DNA of 64,000 nucleotides, from positions 1,240,001 to 1,304,000 of the forward strand of contig NZ_JAERRG010000001.1 of NCBI RefSeq assembly GCF_016741935.1, written 5' to 3'. The notes under the pieces were generated by a model. That model did not search any database. It was not told where the DNA came from and saw nothing but the letters and a program-made list of their open reading frames with translations. Shown in pieces: positions 18,321 to 30,300 of the stretch. A program made the position numbers and the translations under genes. The DNA is from Streptomyces endocoffeicus (lineage in GTDB: Bacteria > Actinomycetota > Actinomycetes > Streptomycetales > Streptomycetaceae). The stretch's first letter is position 1, and every line of letters starts with the position of its first letter.

Positions 18321-21300
18321 AGGGCAGTTCCCTGTCGATGAACTCGAACAACTCGTCGTCCGACGCGGAGTCGAGGGCGCCGTCGTCCGCGGCGGGGCGG
18401 TGCTCGCCGGTGGCCTCGGCCGGTGTGTCGTCGTTGAGCCGCCACAGCAGCGCTTCCAGGCGCTTCGCCAGCCGGCCGCGGACCTCGTCGTGGGCACCGA
18501 GCCCCGCCATGGCCGCCTCCAGCCGCTCCAGCTCGCCGAAGACGGGCGCCGAGGTGTCCGGCCGCGCGGGGCACAGCCGCTCACGCAGTTCGGCGGCGAT
18601 GGCCGAGGGCGTCGGATGCCTGAAGACGACGGTGGCGGGCAGCCGCAGCCCGGTGGCGGCGGCGAGCCGGTTGCGCAGTTCGACGCCGGTCAGCGAGTCG
18701 AAGCCCAGGTCCTTGAACGGGGTGTCACCGGACACCGCCCCGGCGTCGGTGTGGCCCAGCACCGCCGCGGCCTGCGTGCGCACCAGCGTGAGCAGGATCC
18801 GGTGCCGCTCCTCCGCGGGCACCGCCGTGAGCTGGGCGACCAGACCGGCGGCGGGCGCCCCGGTGGCGGCGGTACGACGGGTGGTCGTCCCGCTGTCGAG
18901 GAGCGTACGCAGCAGGGCGGGCAGCGTGTCCGCGGGCTGGGCGGCCAGGGTCCGGAGGTCGAGCCGTACGGCCGCGGGTCGCGGGTTGCCGTGCCAGCAG
19001 GCGGCGTCCATCAGCCCCAGCGCCTGCTCGCCGGACATGGCGGCGATGCCGGAGCGGGACATCCTGGCCAGGTCCGCCTCGTCCAGATGCCCGGTCATAC
19101 CACTGGCATCGGCCCACAGCCCCCAGGCCACCGACACCGCCGGGAGGCCCATGGCCTGGCGGTGGACGGCCAGGGCGTCGCAATAGGCGTTGGCCGCCGC
19201 GTAGTTGGCCTGGGCCGGGCTGCCCAGCACGCCCGCGGCCGAGGAGAACATCACGAACATGCCGAGCCGCAGATGTGCGGTGGCGGTGTGGAGATGGGCC
19301 GCGGCCGTGGCCTTCGGACCCCACACCCTGGCCAGACGCTCCGGGGTCTGCGAGGTGACGACCGCATCGTCCAGTACACCCGCCGCGTGGACGACACCGG
19401 TCAGGGGGTGTGCCGGGTCGATGCCCGCGACGAGGTCGTGCACCGCGGCGCCGTCGGTCACGTCCACCGCCTCGATCCGGGCCTCGGCGCCCAGGTCGGC
19501 GAGCTGGGCCACCAGTTCCTTGGCCCCGGGTGCGTCGGGGCCACCGCGGCTCACCAGCAGCAGATGGCGGATGTGCCAGGCGCGGACGAGATGTTCGGCC
19601 ACCAGCGCGCCGAGGGTTCCGGTGCCGCCGGTGATGAGCACGGTGCCGTCCGGGTCCACCGGGGCGGGGACGTCCAGGACCAGCTTGCCGGTGTGCTTGG
19701 CCTGGCTGAGATACCGCAACGCCGCACGCGCCCGGCTGAGCGGCCACGCATGGACCGGGGGCGGTTCGAGCGCACCGGAGGCGAACAACTCACCCAGTTC
19801 GCGCAGCATTTCGCCGATACGGTCCGGACCGGCGTGGGTGATCAGGTCGTAGGCCCGATAGGTCACCCCGGGGTGCTCGGCCGCGATCGGCTCCGGTTCG
19901 CGGATGTCGGTCTTGCCCATCTCCAGAAGCCGCCCGCCCGCGCGGAGGAGGCGGAGCGAGGCATCGACGAAGGGGCCGGCGAGGCTGTTGAGCACCACAT
20001 CGACGCCACGTCCGCCGGTGGCCTCCCGGAACGCCTCCTCGAAGTCCAGGTCGCGCGACGAGGCCCGGTGGGCCGCATCGATGCCCATCGCCTCGAGGAC
20101 CCCGTGCTTCGCCGGGCTCGCCGTCGCGTAGACCTCCGCGCCAAGGTGCCGTGCCATCCGCACCGCGGCCGTTCCCACCCCACCGGTCGCCGCATGGATC
20201 AGCACCGACTCCCCGGGGCGCAGCCCGGCGAGGTCCGTCAGTCCGTACCAGGCGGTCAGACAGGCCACCGGTACGGCCGCGGCCTGCCGGAAGCTCCAGC
20301 CGTCCGGGATCGGCGCCAGCAACCGCGCGTCGGTGACCGCGAGCGGTCCGAACGACTGGTCGAGGACGCCCATGACGCGGTCGCCCACGGATACGTGGGT
20401 CACCTCGGGGCCGATGTCCACCACGACTCCGGCGCCCTCTCCGCCGAGTCCGGTCTGGCCGGGCACCATGCCCAAACTGACCACGACATCACGGAAGTTG
20501 ACACCGGCGGCGCGTACCGCGATCCGCACCTGGCCCGCTCCCAGGGGCTCCAGCACCTCGGGGCAGGGCACCGGTACGACGTTCTCCAGGGTCGCCGTGC
20601 CCGCTGTGTCCAGCCGCCATGCCTCCGGCTGCGCCACGGGGCCCACCAGCCCCGCGCCACCGGTACCGGCGTGAACCAGGCGGGGCACGAGGGCCCGACC
20701 GGCGCGCAGGGCCAGCTGGGGCTCGTCCATCTCCACGGCGCGCGCCACGGCGATGCGCACGGCGTCGGTGTGCGGTTCGGCTCGGGAGTCGGGCTCATCG
20801 TCGCGGTCGAGGAGGACGAAGCGGCCGGGGTGCTCCGACTGTGCGCTGCGTACGAGGCCCCATACGGCGGCCGCGGCCAGGTCCACCCGGGCGGTGCTCT
20901 CGGGGCCGTCCACCGCGACCGCGCCTCGCGTGACCACCACCAGCCGGGCATCCGCCAGCCGCGGTTCGGCCAGCCAGCCCCGCACCAGCTCCAGCGCCCC
21001 TTCGGTCGCCGCCAGCGCCTCGGCCGACGCCTCGTCCTGAGCGGTGGGCCCGCTCAGGTCGGTCAGATCGGCGAGAACGACGGGCGGTGCGGGCTCGTCG
21101 TCATCGAGTGCCGCGACGAGCGCGGCCGGATCCGGGTGGCCGTCGGCCCCCAGGACCGCCCAGCCGTCGTCCCCGGCCGCCGGCTCTCCGGCCCCGGCCG
21201 CCGGCTCTCCGGCCCCGGCCGCGAGCGGCAGGGGAGTCCACTCGACGGTGAACAGACTGTCCGTGGCATGGCTGCCGGGGGCCACCGCCGCCCGCAGCTG

Positions 21301-24300
21301 GTCGACGCTCGCGGGCCGCATCGCCACGGAGTCGACGGTCAGCACCGGGGCGCCGACGGCGTCGGCCACGGTCAGCCGCAGGGCGCGCTCGCCCTCGGCG
21401 GTCTCCTGGTGGGGAGAGAGACGTACCCGGACCGTGGTCGCCCCGGCCGCCCACAACGCCACGCCGTTCCAGGCGAATGGCAGCCAGACCCGGCCATCGG
21501 TGGGTTCGTCACCGGTCGTCTCGGTGTCATCGTGCGTATCGAGCCGGTCGATCAGCAGGGCGGGATGCAGCGCGGCGTCCAGCAGCGCCGGATGGATACC
21601 GAACCCGGCCCGCTCCCCGGCGGCCTCGGGCAGGACTACCTCCGCGCACACATCGGCCCCGTCCCGCCACACGGCCCGCAGCCCCTGGAAGGACGGCCCG
21701 TAGCCATAGCCCGAGGCCGCGACCCGGTCGTAGAACCCGTCGACGCCGAGCGATGCCGCACCGGCCGGAGGCCACGCCCCGCCCAGGCCCGGCACCTCGT
21801 CGGAACGGTCCGGTGGCGGGCTCAGCACGCCCTCCGCATGGCACACCCACCCCGTGGCGGCGGCCTCTCCTTCACCGGCGGCGGGCCGGGAGTACACCCG
21901 CACCTCGCGCCGCCCGTCCTCGGCGGCCTCGCCCACCACGATCTGCACCCGCAGCGCGCCCGACGGCGGCAGGACGAGTGGCATGTGCAGCGCCAGCTCA
22001 TCCACACCGCCACAGCCGACCTCATCGGCCGCCCGCAGTGCCCACTCGGCCAGCGCCGCGCCCGGGACCAGCACCGCGTCCGCCACCACATGCTCACCGA
22101 GCCAGGTGTGCGTACGCGCCGAAATCCGGCCCGTCAGCACATGGCCACGGCCATCGGCGAGTTCCACGGCGGCGCCCAGCAGCGGATGTCCGGCGGAGAC
22201 CAGCCCCAGGTCGGCCGGGTCGCCGGCGCGTCCGCCGTGGCCGTCGAGCCAGTAGCGCTCGCGCTGGAACGCGTAGGTGGGCAGGGCGACCACGCGGGGC
22301 GTCGGGGAACCCGGGTACAGGGTGGTCCAGTCGACGTCGGCTCCGGCGGTGAACGCCTGGGCGAGCGAGTGGAGGAGCTGGGCCCGGCCGCCGTGCTCGC
22401 GGCGCAGGGTGGGCACGGTGACGGCCGGGATCTCGGCTTCCTCGAAGGTCTCCTGCAGACCGAGGGTGAGCACGGGGTGGGTGCTTGCCTCGATGAACAC
22501 CCGGTGCCCGTCCGCCAGCAGCGCCTGAACGGCATCGGTGAACCGCACCCGCTCACGGAGGTTCCGCACCCAGTAGTCCGTATCCAGGACGGAGCCGTCG
22601 GCCCGGCCACCGGTCACGGTCGAGTAGAACGCCGTACCCGAACCGGACGTGTCGAGCGGGTGGACACCGGCCAGGAGCTCGTTCAACTCCTCGCGGATCT
22701 CGTCCACTTGAGGACCGTGCGAGGCGTAGTCCACCTCGATCAGCCGCGCCCGCTCCCCCGCGTCCTGGCACGCGGCAACGACAGCGGCCACCTGCTCCGG
22801 CGGCCCGGAAATCACGGTGGAGAAGGGGCCGTTGACGGCTGCGACGCCCACGCCTCCGGCTCGGTTTCCCAGGTCGGAGAGCAGTTGACCCGCCCGCTCC
22901 TGGCCCACACCGAGCGACGCCATCGCCCCGCCCCCGGCCAACCGCCGCAGCGCCTTGCTCCGCAGCGCCACGACCTTGGCACCGTCCTCCAACGACAGCG
23001 CCCCCGCGACGACAGCCGCCGCGATCTCACCCTGGCTGTGGCCCACCACCGCCGCGGGACGTACGCCATGTCCTGCCCACACCGCGGCCAACGACACCAT
23101 CACCGCCCACAACACCGGCTGGACCACATCCACCCGGCCCAGATCCGCCGCACCCTCCGCGCCACGCAGTACGTCCGTGAGCGACCAGTCCGCGTACGGC
23201 GCCAGTGCCCGCTCGCACTCGGCCACCCGGGCCGCGAACACCGGCGAGGCTTCCAGCAACTCGGCGCCCATACCGGCCCATTGCGAACCCTGGCCGGGGA
23301 AGACGAGCACCGGACCCACGTCACCCGTCAGCGCCGCCGTGCCCGACCGCACCACACCCGGATGCGACACATCCGCCGCCAACGCCTCCACGGCGGCCAA
23401 CAGCTCCGCACGGTCATCGCCCACCACCACCGCTCGGTGCTCGAACACCGATCGCGTGGTGACCAACGACCACCCCACATCGACGGGCGAGAGCTCGGAT
23501 GCGCCGCCCACCCGCTCGGCCAGAGCGGCGGCCTGGCCGCGCAGCGCCTCCGCGCTGCGCGCCGAGAGCACCCACGAGACCGTGCCCATGTCGGAGGAGA
23601 CCGCCTCCGCCTCCGGCCCGTCCTCCTCGGGAACCTGCTCCAGGATCACATGGGCATTGGTGCCGGAGGCGCCGAACGAGGACACCCCGGCCCGGCGCGG
23701 GCGCTCACCGTTCGGCCACTCCGCCGCCTCGGTCAGCAGCCGCACCGCACCGCTCTCCCAGTCCACATGCGGGCTCGGCTCGTCGATATGCAGCGAGGCG
23801 GGCAGCATTCCATGGCGCATGCCCTGCACCATCTTGATGACACCCGCGACACCCGCCGCCGCCTGCGTATGCCCGATGTTGGACTTGATCGAGCCCAGCA
23901 GCAGCGGCTGCTCGGCCGGGCGTTCCTGACCGTAGGTGGCCAGCAGTGCCTGCGCCTCGATCGGATCGCCCAGCGTGGTACCCGTACCGTGCGCCTCCAC
24001 CGCATCGACATCCGATGCCGACAGTCCGGCGCTCGCCAGGGCCTGCCGGATCACCCGCTGCTGCGACGGGCCGTTCGGCGCCGTCAACCCGTTGGACGCG
24101 CCGTCCTGGTTGACCGCCGAACCACGGATCACCGCCAGTACCTCATGATCGTTGCGGCGGGCGTCCGACAACCGTTCCAGCAGCAGAACGCCCACGCCCT
24201 CGCCCCAGCCCGTCCCGTCGGCGGCCGCCGCGAAGGGCTTGCAGCGGCCATCGGGGGCCAGACCGCGCTGACGGGAGAAACCGGTGAACACATCCGGGGT

Positions 24301-27300
24301 GGCCATCACCGTCACCCCACCGGCCAGGGCCAGGGTGCACTCCCCCTGCCGCAACGCCTGCGCCGCGAGATGCATCGCCACCAACGACGACGAACACGCC
24401 GTATCCACCGTCACCGCCGGACCCTCGAAGCCCAGCGTGTACGCCACCCGACCCGAGACCACACTGCCCGAACCCGCGAGCATCGCATAGCCCTCGAGCT
24501 TCACATCCGCGCCGCCGCCGCTGAGCCCGGCGGCGTAGTCGTGGTACATCACGCCCGCGTAGACACCGGTCGGGCTGCCCTTCAACGACACCGGGTCGAT
24601 CCCCGCCCGCTCCAGCACCTCCCACGACGCCTCCAACAGCAACCGCTGCTGCGGATCCGTGGCCAGCGCCTCCCGCGGATTGATCCCGAAGAACGCCGCG
24701 TCGAACGCGTCCGCGTCATAAAGGAAAGCACCCTCGTTGGCATAGCTGGTGCCCGGGTGATCGGGGTCCGGATGGAACAGCCCATCCAGGTCCCAGCCGC
24801 GGCCGGTCGGAAACTCCCCGATCACGTCCTTCCCCGAGGCGACCAGGTCCCAGAGCGTTTCGGGGGAGTTCGCACCTCCCGGGAAACGGCAGGTCATGCC
24901 GATGATTGCCACGGGGTCGTCCACGTCGGCCCGCACCGCGAGGGGAGCGCCGGAGGCCGCGGTCCCACCGGTCAGCCGGGTGCACAGATACTCCGCCAGC
25001 GCCCGAGGCGTCGGATAGTCGAACACCAACGTCGCCGGCAACCGCAACCCCGTCACCACCGACAACCGATTACGCAACTCCACCGCCGTCAACGAATCAA
25101 AACCCAACTCCTTGAACGCCGCATCCACCCGCACCTCACCCAACGAACCAAACCCCAACACCACCGCCACCCCACCCCGCACCACATCCACCACCACACC
25201 CAACCGACCAGCCGCATCCAACCCCACCAACTCAGCCGCCAACCCCGAGGCCGACGGACCACCCTCGGCGGCCCGCCGCCGAGTACGACCGGACACCAAC
25301 CCCCGCAACACCGCCGGAAGATCCTCACCGGCCACCCCGGCCGGGTCGAAGTCCACGGCCACCATCAGCGGGTTCGCGAACCGGCATGCGGCGTCCAGCA
25401 GGGCCAGCCCGCGCTCGGACGACAACGGCCTCATTCCGCGCAGCCGCGTCAGATCCGACCGGCCCATATGCCCGGTCATCTCGCTGGCCCGCGCCCACAG
25501 CCCCCAGGCCAGGGAAAGCCCGGACAGCCCGAGCGCCCGCCGATGGGCCACCAGCGCGTCGGCAAACGCGTTCGCCGCCGCGTATCCGGCCTGACCCGCG
25601 TTGCCCACGACTCCGGCGGCCGAGGAGAACATCACAAACATGCGGAGCGGAAGATCCGCCGTGGCGGTGTGCAGATGGGCGGCCGCCGTGGCCTTCGCCG
25701 CCCACACCCGCGCCACCTGTTCCCGCGTCTGCGAGGTGACCACCGCGTCATCCAGCAGCCCCGCCGCATGAATGACACCGGTCAGCGGATGCGCCGGGTC
25801 GATACCGGCCACCGCCCCGGCCACCGCGTCCGCGTCCGTGACATCCACCGCGGCGATGCGCACCCGCGCACCCAGATCGCTCAGCCGCTCGGCCAACTCC
25901 GGTGCGCCGGGCGCGTCCGAGCCACGTCGGCTGACCAGCACCAGATGCTTGACCTGCCACGTACGTACGAGATGCTCGGCCACCAGACCGCCCAGCAGAC
26001 CCGTACCACCGGTGATCAGCACCGTGCCATCCGGGTCGAGGCCACCAGGGGTCGGCCCGCCGGATTCCGCCTCGTCGGCACCGTCGGTGGCCCGCGCCCG
26101 CATCAGCCGGGGCACCATCGGCCCCCCGGTGCGCAGCGCCGCCTGTGGCTCATCCGCCCGTACGGCACGGACCACGGCGTCCGCCACCTCACCCGCGGCC
26201 GGATCGATGGCCTGGTGAAGGTCGAGGAGGACGAATCGGTCCGGGTGTTCCGCCTGTGCGCTCCGCAGCAGCCCCCAGAGCCCCGCGGCGGCCACATTCA
26301 GCTCTCCGTCGCCGGAATCCCCGCCTTCATCAGGGTCGCCGGTCGACACCGCGCCACGTGTCACCACCACCAACCGGGCTTCGGCCAGCCGTGGTTCGGC
26401 CAGCCACCCCCGCACCAACTCCAGCGCGTGGCCGACGGCGGCCAAGCCATCAGCCGCCCTGGCCGCGGCTCCGGCGTCCGCCGGGCCACCGTCGGCAGGC
26501 AGGTAGGTCACGGCGAACGCGGGAGGTGGCGTACCGTCGTCGAGCGCGGCGACCAGCACGTCGAGACCCGGGTGGCACACCACTCCTCCGCCACCGAGTC
26601 CGGGCTCCTCGGCCAGGTGCAGCGCGTCCTCGCCCAGTACGACCCAGCCCATGGCGTCGGAGGCGTCCGCGTCCGGCACGTCGCGCATCGGAATCCAGTC
26701 CAGCGTGAACAGCCCCTCGACGCCACGTCCGCCCACGGATCGCAGCTGACGGGGGTCGGCGGCACGCATCGTCAGGGAGTCGACCGTGAGCACCGGGGCA
26801 CCCATGCCATCGGCCACGACCACCCGCAACCCGCGCTCCCCCGCCGCACCGTCCCGATGGGGCGAGAGCCGGACCCGGACCGTGGTCGCCTCCGTGGCCC
26901 ACAACGACACGCCGTTCCAGGCGAACGGCAGCCTCACCCCGGCATCGTCGGCCGACTCGATGCCGGCGGCGAGCAGCATGGGATGCAGGGCGGCGTCGAG
27001 CAGCGCCGGATGGATGCCGAATCCGTCCGCGTCCCCGGCCGCCTCGGGCAGCGCCACCTCGGCCAGCAGGTCCGCACCGTCCCGCCACACGGTGCGCACC
27101 CCGTGGAACGACGGCCCGTACGCATAGCCCGACGCCGCGGCATGCTCGTAGAAGCCCTCGACGTCCACCGGCTTCGCGCCCTCGGGAGGCCAGACTCCCG
27201 CCAACTCCCCGGCCGCGCCCGGCGCGGCCGCCGGGCTCAGGACACCCTCCGCATGGGCCACCCAGTCCGGATCGGCGCCGGGCTCGGCATCGCGGTCGGG

Positions 27301-30300
27301 CCGGGAGTACACCCGCACCTCGCGCCGCCCGTCCTCGGCGGCCTCGCCCACCACGATCTGCACCCGCAGCCCGCCCGTCTCCGGCAGCACCAACGGCACC
27401 TGCAGCGCGAGTTCCTCGATGCCGCCACAGCCCGCCTCATCGGCCGCCCGCAGCGCCCACTCCACCAGCGCCGCACCCGGCACCAGCGACGCTCCCGCGA
27501 CCACATGGTCACCGAGCCAGCCGTCGCCGCCGGTGGCCGAAACCCGACCGGTCAGCACCAGCCCGCCATCGGCAAGGCCCACCGCCGCCCGCAACAACGG
27601 ATGCTCCACCCGCTGCAGCCCCGCGGCACCCACATCACCAATCCCGCCGGTGGCGGTGGCCCAGTAGCGTTGGCGCTGGAAGGCATACGTGGGCAGATCG
27701 ACCGTACGAGGGGCGGGGTCACCCGGGAACACGGCCCTCCAGTCGACGTCCACCCCGGCGGTGAACGCCTGGGCGAGCGAGTGGAGGAGCTGGGCCCGGC
27801 CGCCGTGCTCGCGGCGCAGGGTGGGCACGGTGACGGCCGGGATCTCGGCTTCCTCGAAGATCTCCTGCAGACCGAGGGTGAGCACGGGGTGGGTGCTGGC
27901 CTCGATGAACACCCGATGCCCGGCCACCAGCAGCGCCTGAACGGCATCGGTGAACCGCACCCGCTCACGGAGATTGGTCACCCAGTAGGCGGCGTCCAAG
28001 TCGGTGGTAACGGCACGGCCGCCGGTCACGGTCGAGTAGAACGCCGTATCCGAACCGGACGTATCGAGCGGACGGACGCCCTCCAGCACCCGCGTCAACT
28101 CATCGCGGATCTCCTCCACCTGGGGGCCGTGCGAGGCGTAGTCCACCTCGATCAGCCGCGCCCGCTCGCCCGCCTCCTGACATACGGCCACGACAGCGGC
28201 CACCTGAACCGGCCGACCCGAAATCACGGTGGAGGAGGGTCCGTTGACGGCCGCCACACCCACACCGGCGGCCCGATCCCCAAGCTCCGACAGCAACTGC
28301 CCCGCCCGCTCCTGACCCACACCGAGCGACGCCATCGCCCCACCACCGGCCAACCGCCGCAGCGCCTTGCTACGCAAAGCCACGACTTTGGCACCGTCCT
28401 CCAAAGACAGCGCCCCCGCGACGACAGCCGCCGCGATCTCCCCCTGGCTGTGGCCCACCACCGCCGCAGGACGTACGCCATGCCCGGCCCACACCGCCGC
28501 CAACGACACCATCACGGCCCACAGGACAGGCTGGACCACATCCACCCGGCCCAGATCCGCCGCACCCTCCGCGCCACGCAGTACGTCCGTGAGCGACCAG
28601 TCCACATACGGCGTCAGCGCCCGCTCACACTCGGCCACCCGGGCCGCGAACACCGGCGACGCTTCCAGCAGCTCGGCGCCCATCCCCACCCACTGCGAAC
28701 CCTGACCGGGAAAGACCAGCACCGGCCCTACATTTCCCGTCAACGCCGCCGCACCCGACTGCACCACACCCGGATGCGACACACCCCCCGCCAACGCCTC
28801 CACACCCGCCAACAGCTCCACACGGTCAGCACCCACCACCACCGCCCGATGCTCAAACACCGACCGCGCAGTGACCAACGACCACCCCACATCGACGAAC
28901 GACAGCCCAGACACGCACCCCACCCGCTCAGCCAACGCCGCAGCCTGCCCCCGCAACGCCTCCACACTCCGACCCGACACCACCCACGGAACCGTGCCCA
29001 CCTCAGAGGACGGCTCCGACGCATCCTCCTCAGGAGCCTGCTCCACGATCACATGCGCATTGGTGCCGCTGATCCCGAAGGACGACACACCGGCCCGGCG
29101 CGGGCGCTCACCGTTCGGCCACTCCACCGGCTCGGTCAGCAGCCGTACACCGCCGCCGTCCCACTCCACATGCGGGGTCAGCTCCTCGGCGTGGAGGGTG
29201 GCCGGGAGTACGTCGTGCCGCAGGGCCATCACCATCTTGATGACACCGGCCACACCCGCCGCACCCTGCGTATGGCCGATGTTGGACTTCAGCGAGCCGA
29301 GCCACAGTGGCCGGTCCTCCGCCCGGTCGCGGCCGTACGTGGCGATCAGCGCGTCGGCCTCGATCGGGTCGCCCAGCTTGGTGCCCGTGCCATGCGCCTC
29401 CACCGCGTCCACCTCGGACGGGGCCAGCCGGGCACTGGCGAGGGCCTGGCGGATCACCCGCTGCTGCGATGGGCCGTTCGGCGCGGTGAAGCCATTGCTG
29501 GCGCCGTCCTGGTTGATGGCCGAGCCCCGGATCACCGCCAGGACCCGATGACCGTTGCGCCGGGCGTCGGACAGCCGCTCCAGCAGTACCAGGCCGACGC
29601 CTTCGCCCCAGCCCGTTCCGTCGGCATTCGCCGAGAACGCCTTGCACCGCCCGTCCGGGGACAGCCCCCGCTGCCGGGAGAAGCCGGTGAACACCTCGGG
29701 GGTGGTCATCACCGTCACCCCGCCGGCCAGGGCCAGGGCGCACTCCTCCTGCCGCAGTGCCTGGCAGGCCAGATGGATCGCGACCAGGGAGGACGAACAC
29801 GCCGTCTCCACCGTGACGGCCGGTCCCTCCAGACCGAGGGTGTAGGACACCCGGCCCGAGAGCAGGCTCGGTGCGTTGCCCGCGTATCCCTCGGATCCCT
29901 TCTGCGGAAGGTCACCCGATGTGGTGCCACCGGTGGTGGCCGTACCGGCGTAGACGCCCGTCCGGGAGCCCTTGAGGGACACCGGGTCGATTCCCGCCCG
30001 TTCGCATGCCTCCCAGGCGGTTTCCAGCAGCAGTCGCTGCTGGGGGCTGGTGGCGAGCGCCTCGCGCGGGCTGATGCCGAAGAACCGCGGGTCGAATCGG
30101 TCGGCGTCGTAGAGGAATCCGCCCCGGCGGACATACGTGGTGCCGGGGTGGTCCGGGTCCGGGTGGTAGAGGCTGTCGAGGTCCCAGCCGCGGTCGGTGG
30201 GGAAGTCCCCGATGGCGTCCACACCGCCCGCGACCAGCCGCCACAGGTCCTCGGGCGTGTTCACCCCGCCCGGGAACCGACAGGCGATGCTCACGACCGC